DNA from: Liquorilactobacillus uvarum DSM 19971
GTDB lineage: Bacteria; Bacillota; Bacilli; Lactobacillales; Lactobacillaceae
Assembly: GCF_001434935.1 (NCBI RefSeq)
Contig: NZ_AZEG01000004.1
Span: 93,081 to 157,080, forward strand
Direction: 5' to 3'
DNA: 64,000 nt
In this document: positions 22,845 to 33,398 of the stretch, piece after piece
Layout of the letters: the number at the start of each line of letters is the position of its first letter
Numbering within the stretch: the first letter of the stretch is position 1
Notes under the pieces: model-generated
What the model was told of the DNA's origin: nothing
The model's input: the letters and a program-made list of their open reading frames with translations, nothing else
The model's database searches: none
Position numbers and translations under genes: made by a program

Positions 22845-24543
22845 GCATTTTTTCAGCACGTTTCTTTTTCAATTCATTCGACATCTTCAACAATTCTTCA
22901 GCATGTTCAAGTGTTAATTTAGTTATCGTTGTCCCTGCAAGCATACGTGCAAGCTCATTTACACGTTCATGCATACTCATCTTTTTGATAGTTGTCTCGG
23001 TTCTTCCGTCCACAGTATGTTTAGCAAGGAAATAATGATGATCACTAATTGCCGCCACCTGTGGCAGATGTGTAATACATAAAACTTGCGAATGAGATGC
23101 TATTTGACTTATTTTTTCGGCTATCGCCTGCGCAACACGACCACTAACTCCCGTATCAACTTCATCGAAAATAATACTGGTAACCCCTTGAGTCTGAGCA
23201 AAAATAGTTTTCAATGCAAGCATAATTCGAGACAACTCACCCCCTGAAGCAATTTTGGCTAGAGGGCCCATTGTTTCACCAGGATTAGTTTGTATATAAA
23301 ATTCAACCTCATCTATACCTTCGCGTCCAAGTTCATTTTTCGAACGTTTAAACTTCACCTCAAACAACGCTTTATCCATAAAAAGTTCTTTTAGTTGCTG
23401 ATGAACATCCTTTTGCAATTTTTTAGCTGCTTCATGCCTTTTGACTGACAACTTATTTGCAAGCTGTTTAGCCGCTTCAAATGCAGACAACACAGCTTCT
23501 TTTTGTTGTTCACTGTTATTTTCAGTTTTTTGCATCTCAGATAACTCGTGAGTAATTTTTTGCTGATATTTAAGGACCTGTTCAATTGAATCACCATATT
23601 TGTGCTCTAATTGGTGAATCAACTCCAATCGCTGAACAAGCTCATTTAGACGATCCTCATCCCATTCCATCATATCTAGTTCACCTGAGATTTCATGTAC
23701 AGCATCTTGAAGTGCATAAAAAGCATTTGCAAATCCTTCGCTGATTGCCTGCAATTTATCCGAATAAGAGGCAATATTGTTTAATTCCTCCATTGCTCCC
23801 CCAATCTGCCCTAATGTATCAGTTGTTTCACCAGATAACAATTGATAACTTCTCAGCAAAGCACTTCGGATCGTCTGATAATTTTCCAGCTGACTTTTTT
23901 CAGTACTTAATTTTTCCTCCTCGCCAATTTTTAGATCGGCATCTTCGATTTCCTTAACTTGAAATTTTAACATATCAAGTCTCTGAACCCATTCTTTTTC
24001 ATTTGTTTCTTTTTTCTCCAAAGCAGTTTTCAAAGAACCATACTTTTGAAAAGCCTGTAGATACTGTTTCTTTAAAGAAGCAAAAGAAGGTATATACTCA
24101 TCAAGAAGAAATATATGTCGCTCTGTCTTCATCAACTCTTGGTGCTCATTTTGTCCATGAATATCAATCAGCTTTTCACCAACTTGTCTAAGCACTGATA
24201 AGTTAACAAGTATTCCATTGATTCGACAAACACTTCGACCATTGCGATAAAGGTCGCGCTGCAAAATTAGACCATCATTTTCGTGCTCAATACCTATTTC
24301 ATCCAGTAATGTATTCAGTGCATCATCCGTTGAAAGGGTAAAAAGCCCCTGCAACATCGATTTACTTGCACCTTTACGGATAAATTCTTGTGACCCGCGA
24401 CCCCCGGCTAAAAGCCCCAGTGCATCAATTACAATTGATTTACCAGCTCCTGTTTCACCCGTTAAAACCGTCATTCCTGTTCGAAAATCAATATCCATCT
24501 TTTCAATAATCGCAAAATCCCTAATCGTGAGTTCCTGTAACAT
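22834..24543 (-). CDS. recN: DNA repair protein RecN
   Basis: SMC-like ATPase acting early at double-strand breaks. Walker A GETGAGKS near the N-terminus, a long central coiled coil (about 160-370), the signature LASGGELSR and Walker B IIFDEVDTGVSG near the C-terminus. 569 residues. Start at 24543 (MLQELTIRDFAI) behind AAAGGGA; the frame extends to 24597 without a site. Follows argR by about 60 bases, the conserved argR-recN pair. Confidence 0.95.
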   Translation of the reverse strand: MLQELTIRDFAIIEKMDIDFRTGMTVLTGETGAGKSIVIDALGLLAGGRGSQEFIRKGASKSMLQGLFTLSTDDALNTLLDEIGIEHENDGLILQRDLYRNGRSVCRINGILVNLSVLRQVGEKLIDIHGQNEHQELMKTERHIFLLDEYIPSFASLKKQYLQAFQKYGSLKTALEKKETNEKEWVQRLDMLKFQVKEIEDADLKIGEEEKLSTEKSQLENYQTIRSALLRSYQLLSGETTDTLGQIGGAMEELNNIASYSDKLQAISEGFANAFYALQDAVHEISGELDMMEWDEDRLNELVQRLELIHQLEHKYGDSIEQVLKYQQKITHELSEMQKTENNSEQQKEAVLSAFEAAKQLANKLSVKRHEAAKKLQKDVHQQLKELFMDKALFEVKFKRSKNELGREGIDEVEFYIQTNPGETMGPLAKIASGGELSRIMLALKTIFAQTQGVTSIIFDEVDTGVSGRVAQAIAEKISQIASHSQVLCITHLPQVAAISDHHYFLAKHTVDGRTETTIKKMSMHERVNELARMLAGTTITKLTLEHAEELLKMSNELKKKRAEKMQKN

Positions 24544-24605
24544 TGAACCATCCCTTTTACCCCAATTAAAGGGTAACCATAATCTTTTAAATACCAAACA
24601 AAATA

Positions 24606-25058
24606 TTATTCTGTCATTTCCAATAATATTTTTTGTACCTCATGTGTTTTTTCAGTCGTAGCAGCTATGACCAGCACTGTATCATCATCCCCAATTGTAC
24701 CAAAAATTTGTTCCATTTTGAGCTGATCTATCAAACTTGCTACAGCAGGTCCGTTTCCTGGCAAAACCTTAATCAAAAAAAACTCATTCTGAATTCTGGA
24801 GGAAACATATGAATCATGTAGTGTGTGTCTTAATTTTTTTTCCGCATCCATCTTTTTTTCTGTTGGCATACTATACTGATAATTTCCCTTAGGTGAAGGT
24901 AGTTTAATTAGCTGCATTTCTTTAATATCACGTGAGATGGTAGCTTGTGTTACTTCAATTCCCTGTTCTCTTAAAAGTTTTACAATATCTTCCTGCCGAT
25001 CAATACTATTTTGCTGTATTAGCGTTCTTATTGCTTTTTGTCTATCTTGCTTTCGCAT
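24606..25058 (-). CDS. argR: arginine repressor ArgR/AhrC
   Basis: Hexameric arginine-dependent regulator. The N-terminal winged helix contains TQATISRDIKEMQL, and the C-terminal domain holds FGTIGDDDTVLVI, the arginine-binding and oligomerisation segment. About 150 residues. The start at 25058 is the most family-like, though the ribosome-binding site is weak. The upstream region has A+T-rich sequence that might hold ARG boxes; I could not define one. Confidence 0.93.
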   Translation of the reverse strand: MRKQDRQKAIRTLIQQNSIDRQEDIVKLLREQGIEVTQATISRDIKEMQLIKLPSPKGNYQYSMPTEKKMDAEKKLRHTLHDSYVSSRIQNEFFLIKVLPGNGPAVASLIDQLKMEQIFGTIGDDDTVLVIAATTEKTHEVQKILLEMTE

Positions 25059-25160
25059 CACAGTCACCAACTTCTAAAAATAATATTCGCATTTATCCTT
25101 AATGATAGCCTATATTGTATAAATATTAAAGAATAATTGTATTTTATAACTAAAGCTGTT

Positions 25161-25973
25161 TCATTTCAGAGTTGCATATGCCGATTCGAGTACCCCATCA
25201 ATATCTATTTGTTCGTCAAGGTGAACATTCTGCACCACACTACGCAGATGAACGAGAAATTCAATATTGCCTTCACCACCAGTAATGGGTGAAAAATCAA
25301 GTCCACAAACATTATATCCATGCTCTGATGCAAAAGACAGAATTTTATTCAAAACGTTTTTATGCACCTTTTTATCACGAACTATACCATGTTTACCAAC
25401 ATTTTCTTTTCCAGCTTCAAATTGAGGTTTAATCAATGCAACAACATCTCCACCAGGCGTCAGTATTTCATGAAGTGCCGGTAAAATCAGCTCAAGCGAA
25501 ATAAAAGAAACATCAATTGTTGCAAAATCCGGCTGTCCATGCGTAAAATCTTCTAACTTGCTGTAGCGAAAATTGGTGTTTTCCATGACCACAACATGCG
25601 GATCTTGGCGTATTTTCCAAGCTAACTGATTTGTCCCAACATCCAATGCGTAACTCATTTTAGCCTTATTCTGTAAAGCCACATCCGTAAAACCACCGGT
25701 CGATGAACCAATGTCTAGCACCGTTTTACCCTTGATATCTAAATCAAACACCTTCAATGCCTTATCAAGTTTAAAACCACCTCGACTGACAAAAGGCATT
25801 TTAACACCCTTAAAATGAAGTTTGGTTGCTTCATCAATTTTCATTCCCGGCTTATCAAGCCGTTCTTCATTCTTACCTAATATTTCGCCTGCCATTACTG
25901 CTCTTTTAGCTTGTTCACGTGTAGCAAATAATCCTTGCTTAACTAATAAAACATCAACACGTTCTTTTTTCAT
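25161..25973 (-). CDS. tlyA: TlyA-family rRNA methyltransferase / S4-domain protein
   Basis: An N-terminal S4 RNA-binding domain (ERVDVLLVKQGLFATREQAKR) is followed by an FtsJ-like SAM methyltransferase with DIGSSTGGFTDV. Family members 2'-O-methylate rRNA or are called hemolysin-like. 270 residues. The start overlaps the ispA stop by 4 bases; next gene is argR after 90 bases. Confidence 0.92.
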   Translation of the reverse strand: MKKERVDVLLVKQGLFATREQAKRAVMAGEILGKNEERLDKPGMKIDEATKLHFKGVKMPFVSRGGFKLDKALKVFDLDIKGKTVLDIGSSTGGFTDVALQNKAKMSYALDVGTNQLAWKIRQDPHVVVMENTNFRYSKLEDFTHGQPDFATIDVSFISLELILPALHEILTPGGDVVALIKPQFEAGKENVGKHGIVRDKKVHKNVLNKILSFASEHGYNVCGLDFSPITGGEGNIEFLVHLRSVVQNVHLDEQIDIDGVLESAYATLK

Positions 25974-26866
25974 TTATTTTTCCTTCTCGCAAAATAATCT
26001 AAAAAGCCACTCAACAATTCAGTTTTCATGCCCAACTGTCCCAGAGACTTTAAACTGCACTGAGCTTTGAACAAGGCCTCATTTAGTTGATGGTATGCTC
26101 CATCAAGTCCCATCAGTTCCGGATATGTATTTTTATGCTCAAACTGATCTTTATGGACAGCTTTCCCCAACTGTTTTTCAGTCGAGACAACATCCAAGAT
26201 GTCATCATAAATCTGAAAAGCCAGTCCAAAGGCCATAGCGAACTGATGTATTTCTTTCTGCTGCTCAGTTGATACGCCGCCTAAAAGACTGCCGGCATCA
26301 CAAGCATAAGCAATTAGGGCACCCGTTTTACGCTGGTGAAGTAATTGCAACTCTGCAAGTGTAAGATGCTTTTTTTCACCTTCAATATCTGCAACCTGTC
26401 CGCTAACCATACCTTGCGGTCCTGCAGCTTTAGCCAGCGCCGTCATCAATTTGGCTTTTATGCTGTCATTCAGCTTAGTATTCCCAATACATTCAAACGC
26501 TGTCGTCAACAAACCATCTCCTGCCAAAACTGCAATCGCTTGACCAAATTTTTTATGATTTGTCAATTGTCCTCGTCGAAGATCATCATTATCCATTTCA
26601 GGAAGATCATCATGTATCAATGAATAAGTATGCAATAATTCCAGACTGCCAGCAACTGCATAAACGTCTTCATCTATCTTTCTCTTTGTTTCGTTGCAAA
26701 TAGCGAGGATCAACATCGGTCTGATTCTTTTTCCTCCTGCAGAAACCGAGTAAAACATAGCATCTTTAAGCGTCTGTTCGCCATTCAAACGTGATAGATA
26801 CATTTCGAGATATTTATTAAGATGTGTAAGGTGCTGTTCTTGAAAATGTTCAAACTCACTCTTCAT
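25970..26866 (-). CDS. ispA: polyprenyl (geranyl/farnesyl) diphosphate synthase
   Basis: Elongates allylic diphosphates in trans to make farnesyl diphosphate. The first Asp-rich motif [10 protein letters not shown] and second motif DDILD are both present. 298 residues, start at 26866 overlapping the xseB end by 11 bases. Together with uppS and mvaS in this window it belongs to the mevalonate-fed isoprenoid route. Confidence 0.95.
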   Translation of the reverse strand: MKSEFEHFQEQHLTHLNKYLEMYLSRLNGEQTLKDAMFYSVSAGGKRIRPMLILAICNETKRKIDEDVYAVAGSLELLHTYSLIHDDLPEMDNDDLRRGQLTNHKKFGQAIAVLAGDGLLTTAFECIGNTKLNDSIKAKLMTALAKAAGPQGMVSGQVADIEGEKKHLTLAELQLLHQRKTGALIAYACDAGSLLGGVSTEQQKEIHQFAMAFGLAFQIYDDILDVVSTEKQLGKAVHKDQFEHKNTYPELMGLDGAYHQLNEALFKAQCSLKSLGQLGMKTELLSGFLDYFARRKNK

Positions 26867-27089
26867 CGTTATCATCCCGTTCAAATTTTTCTTCATTTCC
26901 ATTTTGATCCATTACTTTAGTCAGTGTTTTCTCTGCATTCTCAAGTTTTGCTTGTAATTCCTTGCTAAGTTTCATTCCACGTTGAAATTTTTCAAGTGAC
27001 TTCTCTAAAGGAATGTCACCTTGCTCTAATTTTTGCACAATTTCTTCAAGTTCATTTAAATTCTCTTCAAAAGTTGGTTTATCGGTCAT
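26856..27089 (-). CDS. xseB: exodeoxyribonuclease VII small subunit
   Basis: Small subunit of ExoVII, 77 residues, with the [23 protein letters not shown] core. It overlaps xseA by 11 bases and ispA by 11 bases, so translation is probably coupled. Confidence 0.95.
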   Translation of the reverse strand: MTDKPTFEENLNELEEIVQKLEQGDIPLEKSLEKFQRGMKLSKELQAKLENAEKTLTKVMDQNGNEEKFERDDNDEE

Positions 27090-28431
27090 TATCCTGCTCC
27101 TCCTTGATTTCCTTTATTTCGGCTGTAGCATTACCATCTGCAAAATGAATTTCAATTTGCTGTTTCTTCGTTAAGTGTTTCACCGATTTAATAACATGCT
27201 TGTCCTGTGAAACATAACTGTAACCACGTGTCATAATTTTTAAAGGGCTCAGCATATCCAGACTGACAATTGCGGCTTTAACCCGCTGTTCCTTCTGTTC
27301 AAGAAATGTCATTTCTGCTTTACGGAGTCTTTCTTGCAAATATTCAATCTGCTTCTCATTTAACCGTACACTTTCGATAGGCGCAGCCTCGCGCAAACGG
27401 GACAGCACCCGTGCAAAGCGCCGCTCATGTACCGAAACTATTGCTTGAGCAGCTTGTCCAGCTCTTTTATCAAAATAGTCAAGCTTCTGCAAGTAACCTT
27501 CATATAATCGTTCGGGCTGTTGAAAAACATAGGAAGAACGCAACTTCAACAATTGTTGTTCTTTTATTTTTAATTCAGCTTTAAAAGCTTGATATAACCT
27601 CATCTTGACTTGATTTATTTTTAAAAGTTCATCATTCAGCACTGGAACAGCTAACTCAGCAGCAGCCGTTGGGGTGGCTGCTCTAACATCTGCCACCAAA
27701 TCAGCAATTGTCGTATCTGTTTCATGGCCGACAGATGAGATAACCGGTATATCGCAATCATAAATAGCACGTGCCACCATTTCCTCATTAAAAGGCCACA
27801 GGTCCTCAATCGAGCCACCCCCACGTCCAATTATTAAGATATCAAAATTATTTGAACGTTCAACAGTATGAATTTTCTCCACGATGTCAGCTGCCGCACT
27901 TTCTCCTTGAACAAGCGCTGGAAACAATACCAGCTGTGCAATAGGATATCTTCTTCTGACAGTTGTCATAATGTCTTTAATTACCGCACCAGAACGACTC
28001 GTAATCACAGCTATTCGTTGCGGAAAAAGAGGTAGTTTTCGCTTGGGAGCGGAAAAAAGTCCCTCGGCCGCAAGTTTCTTTTTTAACTGCTCATAAGCTT
28101 GGTACAAAGCTCCCACACCATCTGGTTCCATTTTTTCAACATAGATCTGGTAATTTCCGGTTGCTTCATAAAGTGAAATTCGTCCAACAACTAAAACTTT
28201 CATTCCTTCTTCGGGCCGAAACTTTACTTTTTCAAAAGATGAACGAAACATAATAGCACTAATCTTAGCGCGCTCATCCTTCAAACTGAAATATTGGTGG
28301 GCATTGGGACGCATTCGAAAATTTGAGATTTCCCCCGTAAGATAGACACGTCCTAAATAAGGATCTGCATCAAACTTGCGCTTTAAGTACTTTGTTAAAG
28401 CACTAACCGTTAGATACTTTTCTGTTGCCAA
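27079..28431 (-). CDS. xseA: exodeoxyribonuclease VII large subunit
   Basis: Catalytic subunit of ExoVII, which degrades single-stranded DNA. It has an N-terminal OB domain ([15 protein letters not shown] onward) and the nuclease core with [13 protein letters not shown] and [12 protein letters not shown] place the start at the TTG at 28431, where GAGGTG lies 6 bases upstream within the end of folD; the first possible codon at 28452 has no site. About 450 residues. Confidence 0.94.
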   Translation of the reverse strand: MATEKYLTVSALTKYLKRKFDADPYLGRVYLTGEISNFRMRPNAHQYFSLKDERAKISAIMFRSSFEKVKFRPEEGMKVLVVGRISLYEATGNYQIYVEKMEPDGVGALYQAYEQLKKKLAAEGLFSAPKRKLPLFPQRIAVITSRSGAVIKDIMTTVRRRYPIAQLVLFPALVQGESAAADIVEKIHTVERSNNFDILIIGRGGGSIEDLWPFNEEMVARAIYDCDIPVISSVGHETDTTIADLVADVRAATPTAAAELAVPVLNDELLKINQVKMRLYQAFKAELKIKEQQLLKLRSSYVFQQPERLYEGYLQKLDYFDKRAGQAAQAIVSVHERRFARVLSRLREAAPIESVRLNEKQIEYLQERLRKAEMTFLEQKEQRVKAAIVSLDMLSPLKIMTRGYSYVSQDKHVIKSVKHLTKKQQIEIHFADGNATAEIKEIKEEQDNDR

Positions 28432-29281
28432 TCTGTACACCTCGTTCTGCAAATTTAACAGTCTGTTCCATCAACATAGCGATTGTCATTGGGCCAACAC
28501 CTCCTGGGACAGGCGTTATATAAGAAGCTACTTCGGATACTCCTTTTTGCTCAACATCACCAACTAGTTTCCCTTTATCATTTCGATTCATTCCAACATC
28601 AATTACAACTGCTCCTGGTTTTACATCATTTTTCTTTATAAAAGCAGCATGTCCAACAGCAGCGATCAAAATATCGGCTTGCCGTGTGAATTCAGAGAGA
28701 TTCTTTGTCTTACTGTGTGTTATCGTCACGGTAGCGTCATTATTCAGCATCATTGCAGCCATTGGTCGGCCGACAATATTACTGCGACCCACTATCACAA
28801 CATTTTTCCCTGCGATCGGCAGTTCATATTTTTCAAAAAATTTCATAATTCCATGCGGAGTACATGGTAGTGAGTGCGGATTATTCATAAACAAATGTCC
28901 AATATTTACAGGATGAAAACCATCGACATCCTTTTCTGGCGCTATCGCACATGTTACTTTTTCTTCACTTATCTGTTTAGGCAAAGGTAGTTGAACAAGT
29001 ATTCCGTGAATAGAATCATCTTCATTATATTTTCTTACCTGCAGGAGCAGTTCTTTTTCAGTAATATCCTGCGCAAGTTTTATATCAATTGTCTCAATCC
29101 CAATTTTTTCCGCAGCACGATGTTTATTGTGAACATACACTTTGCTCGCTTCATCTTCACCTACTAAAATCACTGCTAATTTAGGCGTAATTCCCTTTTC
29201 CTTCAATACCGTAACTCTCTGTTTTAACTTATTGCGAATTTCTTTGGATAATTCTTTTCCATCCAGCAGTTTTGCGACCAT
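28403..29281 (-). CDS. folD: methylene-THF dehydrogenase/cyclohydrolase FolD
   Basis: Bifunctional enzyme of one-carbon metabolism. It has the catalytic Lys in VHNKHRAAE, QLPLP in the active site, and NAD(P)-binding VGRSNIVGRPMA. About 292 residues from the ATG at 29281 (GAGG 9 bases upstream). Its 3' end contains the start signals of xseA. Confidence 0.96.
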   Translation of the reverse strand: MVAKLLDGKELSKEIRNKLKQRVTVLKEKGITPKLAVILVGEDEASKVYVHNKHRAAEKIGIETIDIKLAQDITEKELLLQVRKYNEDDSIHGILVQLPLPKQISEEKVTCAIAPEKDVDGFHPVNIGHLFMNNPHSLPCTPHGIMKFFEKYELPIAGKNVVIVGRSNIVGRPMAAMMLNNDATVTITHSKTKNLSEFTRQADILIAAVGHAAFIKKNDVKPGAVVIDVGMNRNDKGKLVGDVEQKGVSEVASYITPVPGGVGPMTIAMLMEQTVKFAERGVQIGNRKVSNG

Positions 29282-29377
29282 TTTATTCATCCTCATCATT
29301 ATTTACTTAAAGTATATTCTAGCATATCTTCTTTTCTTTCTATAGACCAATCCAGTTCATTTAAAAAAACCAAATGA

Positions 29378-29425
29378 AATAAGCGATCAAGACTCACATT
29401 TTCAGTAGTCTTAACCGCTCATTAA
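29378..29425 (-). terminator. possible terminator after nusB
   Basis: On the minus strand an AGCGGTTAAGACT / AGTCTTGATCGCT stem with an 11-base loop and a short T-run. Lies between nusB and folD. Confidence 0.55.
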
Positions 29426-29458
29426 AAAAATTAATAGTCTATACACAAATTTAGTAGA

Positions 29459-29890
29459 TTATTCTGCATCATTTTGTTTCTCTGTTATCAAATTTGAGAG
29501 AACACCATTTATAAAACGACGTGATTTTTCATCACTGAATTCCTTTGATAACTGCAAGGCTTCATTAATCGCAACTTTTTTAGGTACTCCATCTTCAAAC
29601 TGGGCCTCATAGATTGCAATACGTAAAATAAGCAGGTCTGTTTTATTCAAACGTGAAATACTCCATTTATTGCTTAAATGAGATGTGATAACCTGATTAA
29701 GTTCCTCTTTTTTAGATACTACACCATTCACCAGTTCAGTTAAATATACTGGAATTACACCAATGTCATTAGCTTCACTTTCACTCTGAATTTGGGTATA
29801 CAGTTCTTCTATATTCGTCTCCGGATTGCTTTCAAGTGCAAACAATATTTGAAAAACAATGCGTCGAATAGTATGTCTTGTCATGCTCAC
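29459..29890 (-). CDS. nusB: transcription antitermination factor NusB
   Basis: NusB binds boxA RNA with S10 in rRNA antitermination. The 143-residue helical protein has RRIVFQILFAL at the N-terminus and PKKVAINEALQLSKEFS near the C-terminus. The start is either GTG at 29890 or ATG at 29884; both overlap or abut the asp23 end. Third gene of the efp-asp23-nusB unit. Confidence 0.94.
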   Translation of the reverse strand: MSMTRHTIRRIVFQILFALESNPETNIEELYTQIQSESEANDIGVIPVYLTELVNGVVSKKEELNQVITSHLSNKWSISRLNKTDLLILRIAIYEAQFEDGVPKKVAINEALQLSKEFSDEKSRRFINGVLSNLITEKQNDAE

Positions 29891-30318
29891 TTATTGTCAC
29901 CATTTTCTTCACCAAACAAGTCGTCTGGATCCACACTCTGAGTTTGTTTTTCAGGAACTACACCTTGAACGTAAACATCGACTGTTTCGAGCTCCAATCC
30001 TGTCATGAACAGCAACTGCTGTTTAACTTTTTCTTGGATTTCCAACGCCACTTTAGGAACAGAAACACCATAATCAAGAAAAGCATAAATCTCTACACTT
30101 AATGTATCACCATCTTGCTCGAGCTTAATGCCTTTACCACGACTCTTGCGGCCGAATAACTCATTCAAGCTGCTTGCCAATGAGCCTCTCATCGAATAAA
30201 CACCTTCGACTTGTTTGGCCGCAATTCCCACTATAATCTCGATAACTTCAGGTGCAACTTCTATCTGACCCAGTGCAGGTTTTTGACTTGCTAAAACAAT
30301 ACTCTTACTCTCAGCCAT
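29887..30318 (-). CDS. yqhY: Asp23/Gls24-family protein (YqhY)
   Basis: A 143-residue Asp23 family protein with VAPEVIEIIVGIAAKQVEGV and VSVEIYAFLDYGVSVP. Such proteins are envelope-associated stress proteins; the YqhY subgroup lies next to nusB and has been connected to acetyl-CoA carboxylase regulation in Bacillus. No membrane segment. It is 21 bases downstream of efp. Confidence 0.9.
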   Translation of the reverse strand: MAESKSIVLASQKPALGQIEVAPEVIEIIVGIAAKQVEGVYSMRGSLASSLNELFGRKSRGKGIKLEQDGDTLSVEIYAFLDYGVSVPKVALEIQEKVKQQLLFMTGLELETVDVYVQGVVPEKQTQSVDPDDLFGEENGDNK

Positions 30319-30339
30319 CGATAGTACCTCCTTTAAACT

Positions 30340-30897
30340 TTAGGCACGGGAAATGTAACTTCCATCTTGCGTGTTGATCGTTAAAACATCACCCTCGTTG
30401 ACGAAAAAGGGAACCTGTACAATCAGTCCTGTTTCCAACGTTGCAGGCTTTGACCCGCCTGAAGCTGTATCGCCTTTAATTCCTGGTTCAGTTGAACTAA
30501 CTGTTAAATCAACCGTATTAGGAAGATCTACCCCTAATGTTTCATTACCGTACATAATAATGCTGACAAGCATATTTTCCTTCAAGTAGTTCAATTCATT
30601 TTTGATTTTCTCTTCTGGAAGTTCCAATTGCTCGTATGTCTCTGTATCCATGAAAACATAGCTTGTACCATCGGCATATAAATATTGCATCTTACGGTTA
30701 TCAATCTGTGCACGTTCAACTTTTTCACCCGCACGGAAAGTTTTTTCCTGAACAGCTCCTGTCCGTAAGTTTTTAAGCTTTGAACGTACAAATGCACTGC
30801 CCTTTCCCGGTTTGACATGTTGAAATTCGACAACGCGCCAAAGTTCACCATTCACTTCAATGGTCAATCCATTTTTAAATTCGTTTACTGAAATCAT
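30340..30897 (-). CDS. efp: elongation factor P
   Basis: EF-P relieves ribosome stalling at polyproline. 185 residues; the tip Lys lies in [12 protein letters not shown], where the Firmicutes protein may be modified. Three beta-barrel domains, with C-terminal [27 protein letters not shown] precedes the ATG. Confidence 0.97.
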   Translation of the reverse strand: MISVNEFKNGLTIEVNGELWRVVEFQHVKPGKGSAFVRSKLKNLRTGAVQEKTFRAGEKVERAQIDNRKMQYLYADGTSYVFMDTETYEQLELPEEKIKNELNYLKENMLVSIIMYGNETLGVDLPNTVDLTVSSTEPGIKGDTASGGSKPATLETGLIVQVPFFVNEGDVLTINTQDGSYISRA

Positions 30898-31025
30898 AAT
30901 GTTCCTCCTACAAATCTCTGAGTCATTTACTCTTTTAAATTCTCTCTATTAGAAAGATTTAAGTGCATTCTCAGATTCAATTGATTACAGTTAATAATAT
31001 CAATAAAAACCCTTGAAATGCAAGT

Positions 31026-32093
31026 CTATCCTTCAATCTCTAGATAGTTGCGTTCAAAATCCGTTAAAATTTCATAACCGTTATCTGTGACTAAGATATC
31101 GTCTTCAATTCTGATGCCACCAGTACCAGGAACATAGATACCTGGTTCGATCGTAATAACTTGTCCTGCCTGAAGCTTATTCGTAAAATTCTTACCGATA
31201 TTAGGCAATTCATGGATTGACAAACCAATTCCGTGACCCATCCCATGATTGAAAAAAGCGCCAAAACCATTTTCTTCAATGTAAGTACGCCCAATTAAAT
31301 CCAACTCCTGACCTGAAATACCTTCGCAAACAGCCGAAATCGTTTTTTGTTGAGCTCGTAAAACAACATCGTACATTTTTTTGACCTCAGCAGATTGCGG
31401 ACCAAGCGCAAAAGTCCGTGTCACATCGGAAGTATATCCTTGATAGTAATAACCGAAATCAAGGGTCAGAAGATCAGCCAATGTAATCCGGCGAAAAGAT
31501 GCAACAGCATGTGGCCATGCCGTCCTCTCTCCACTTGCCACTATCGTTGGAAAAGAACTTTCACTGGCGCCATTTTGTTTCATATAATTATCAATCCAAT
31601 TCGCCAATTCAAGTTCAGTACAGCCTGGTTTTACCACCTCTAAAAACGCGCGGTAACATCTGCCTGCTAATGCCGCTGCTTTTTTGATACTTTGAATCTC
31701 GACAGGTTCTTTAACTGAACGTAAATTTTCAATTACATTTTCCAGCGGAATAATGTCACAAACTGCAGTTTCATCTAAGTAATCGTACTGTCGGTACGAT
31801 AGCGTATCTTCAAACCCCATAGCGACTAATCCCAACTTCTCAGCCAAGTCACATGCTGTTCCAATGTAGTCGCGGCTGATCATGATCTTCCAACCCGTCA
31901 ACTCTTTTTGGACCTGCTGTTCAAAGCGGCTGTCCGTTATTAGATACTGTTCCTCATTTGTTAGCAACAAAACTCCTGCATCGCCAGTAAAACCGCTTAG
32001 GTAAAAAATATTCACCGGATCCGTTACCATAAAAGAATCGAGACTCATCTGCTCCAGCCGAACCAATAATTTCGTGATTCTTTTAGTATTCAC
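31026..32093 (-). CDS. M24-family Xaa-Pro aminopeptidase-like protease
   Basis: Creatinase/prolidase-fold metallopeptidase of the YqhT/PepP type, expected to cleave X-Pro peptides in the cytoplasm. All five metal ligands are visible: Asp in LDFGYY, Asp in YTSDVTRTF, His in GHGIGLSIHE, Glu in TIEPGIY and Glu in GGIRIEDD. The start is the GTG at 32093 behind AGGAG, giving 355 residues; the frame upstream runs through the rpmA terminator and is ignored. Followed by efp, the usual order. Confidence 0.9.
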   Translation of the reverse strand: MNTKRITKLLVRLEQMSLDSFMVTDPVNIFYLSGFTGDAGVLLLTNEEQYLITDSRFEQQVQKELTGWKIMISRDYIGTACDLAEKLGLVAMGFEDTLSYRQYDYLDETAVCDIIPLENVIENLRSVKEPVEIQSIKKAAALAGRCYRAFLEVVKPGCTELELANWIDNYMKQNGASESSFPTIVASGERTAWPHAVASFRRITLADLLTLDFGYYYQGYTSDVTRTFALGPQSAEVKKMYDVVLRAQQKTISAVCEGISGQELDLIGRTYIEENGFGAFFNHGMGHGIGLSIHELPNIGKNFTNKLQAGQVITIEPGIYVPGTGGIRIEDDILVTDNGYEILTDFERNYLEIEG

Positions 32094-32124
32094 CGAATCA
32101 TCTCCTATAAAACAGTTATGAAAA

Positions 32125-32168
32125 AACAAAAAAGACCAACACAAAACGTTTTGTCTCGCATTGGTCTT
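32125..32168 (-). terminator. terminator of the rplU-prp-rpmA operon
   Basis: On the minus strand AAGACCAA pairs with TTGGTCTT around an inner CAAAACGTTTTG palindrome, followed by TTTTTTG. Confidence 0.9.
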
Positions 32169-32187
32169 ATAATGAAACATAATTATC

Positions 32188-32469
32188 TTATTCAGCTACT
32201 GGGTAAACTGACACTTGTTTCTTGTCGCGACCTTTACGTTCGAAACGAACAACGCCGTTAACTTTAGCAAACAATGTGTCGTCACCACCCAAACCAACGT
32301 TCACACCTGGATAAATACGTGTTCCGCGTTGACGATAAAGGATAGAACCACCTGTAACAACTTGTCCATCAGCACTCTTTGCGCCTAAACGCTTAGATTC
32401 TGAGTCACGACCGTTAGCTGTGGAACCACCACCCTTTTTATGAGCAAAGAATTGTAAGTTCATTAACAT
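32188..32469 (-). CDS. rpmA: 50S ribosomal protein L27 with cleavable N-terminal extension
   Basis: L27 lies at the peptidyl transferase centre. The 93-residue precursor starts [17 protein letters not shown]. In Firmicutes the [10 protein letters not shown] site is cut by the Prp protease to expose the functional N-terminus, and Prp is encoded just upstream. GGGAGGTG precedes the ATG at 32469. Confidence 0.96.
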   Translation of the reverse strand: MLMNLQFFAHKKGGGSTANGRDSESKRLGAKSADGQVVTGGSILYRQRGTRIYPGVNVGLGGDDTLFAKVNGVVRFERKGRDKKQVSVYPVAE

Positions 32470-32491
32470 AGTTAAGTGCACCTCCCTGTAT

Positions 32492-32815
32492 TCAATCGGT
32501 TATTTTAATGTAATTAGCGTAATTTTTTTCTATATCCTGCAAACCAAGTTTGAGGTTGGCCAATAATAATTGAGCATCGCTATTGTTCAACTCTTGCGAG
32601 TTCAGTTCAACTCTCAGATGGCCTCCTTCCTCCTCATTTGCATCAACCTTGGGATCGGTGTGTGCAAGCTTTTCCAGCCCATTGATCGTACTGATCGCCA
32701 ATGCTGAAACAGCTGCACAGACAATGTCCTGTCCATATACACCAGAATCTGCATGACCTGTGATCTCAAAGCCACGCTTATTCTGTCCGGTTTCAAAGAA
32801 ACGGACTTTTATCAT
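32492..32815 (-). CDS. prp: Prp (YsxB), cysteine protease for ribosomal protein L27
   Basis: Small cysteine protease that removes the N-terminal extension of L27. The catalytic pair is visible as His in TGHADSG and Cys in [10 protein letters not shown]. About 107 residues from the ATG at 32815. It sits between rplU and rpmA, the conserved order, so enzyme and substrate are cotranscribed. Confidence 0.92.
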   Translation of the reverse strand: MIKVRFFETGQNKRGFEITGHADSGVYGQDIVCAAVSALAISTINGLEKLAHTDPKVDANEEEGGHLRVELNSQELNNSDAQLLLANLKLGLQDIEKNYANYIKITD

Positions 32816-32841
32816 CTCCAAGGCCTCACTTTCATCAATAA

Positions 32842-33150
32842 CTAAGCGTTGATAGCATCAATGACAACCTTTGTGTATGGTTGACGATGTCCTTGCTTTG
32901 TATGTGAATGTTTCTTTGCCTTGTACTTGAAAGTAACAACTTTCTTAGCACGGCCTTGCTTTTCAACTGTTCCTGTAACACTGGCACCATCAACGAATGG
33001 TTTACCAATAACAGTCTTATCTCCACCAACTAAGACAATATGATCAAAAGTAACCTTTTCACCTGCGTCGGCAGCAAGTTTTTCAATATAGATAGCTTGT
33101 CCAGCCTCTACCTTTAATTGTTTACCACCTGTTTCAATAATTGCGTACAT
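32842..33150 (-). CDS. rplU: 50S ribosomal protein L21
   Basis: 102-residue L21, starting [18 protein letters not shown] and ending with the RNA-binding [17 protein letters not shown] segment. First gene of the rplU-prp-rpmA operon, with a good promoter and a leader of the type found upstream of rplU in Firmicutes. Confidence 0.97.
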   Translation of the reverse strand: MYAIIETGGKQLKVEAGQAIYIEKLAADAGEKVTFDHIVLVGGDKTVIGKPFVDGASVTGTVEKQGRAKKVVTFKYKAKKHSHTKQGHRQPYTKVVIDAINA

Positions 33151-33265
33151 TTGTGCACCTCCTTATAATTTCTTAGACTCGCCGTAATGTAGTGACCCAA
33201 GATAATAATCTCAGGTTCTTAAACTTAAAACGTGCGGTTGCAGTTGTGGCATGCACAAATACAAC
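33151..33265 (-). ncRNA. ribosomal protein L21-type leader
   Basis: The roughly 115-base untranslated region between the promoter and rplU is in the place of the known L21 leader of Firmicutes, and can form stem-loops (for example around AACCTGAGATTATTATCTTGGGTC). Assignment is from position and partial structure; a covariance search would settle it. Confidence 0.6.
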
Positions 33266-33271
33266 ACTCAA

Positions 33272-33300
33272 ATGATAGCAAAAAACAAGCGAATCGTCAA
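33272..33300 (-). promoter_or_regulatory. rplU promoter
   Basis: On the minus strand TTGACG (33295-33300) and TATCAT (33272-33277) are 17 bases apart, followed by the leader. Confidence 0.75.
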
Positions 33301-33398
33301 TCTTTTTTACTAATTCATTTACCGTTTCCAAAAGTCTATAATTCTTACAGTCAAAAAAGCCAAGATGCCCTGAGGCACCTCAGCTATTAATGCCGTAA

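Noticed and set aside
25071..25160. ARG boxes upstream of argR
   Set aside because: AT-rich sequence has partial TGTATAAATATT likeness, but no pair of boxes fits well enough.
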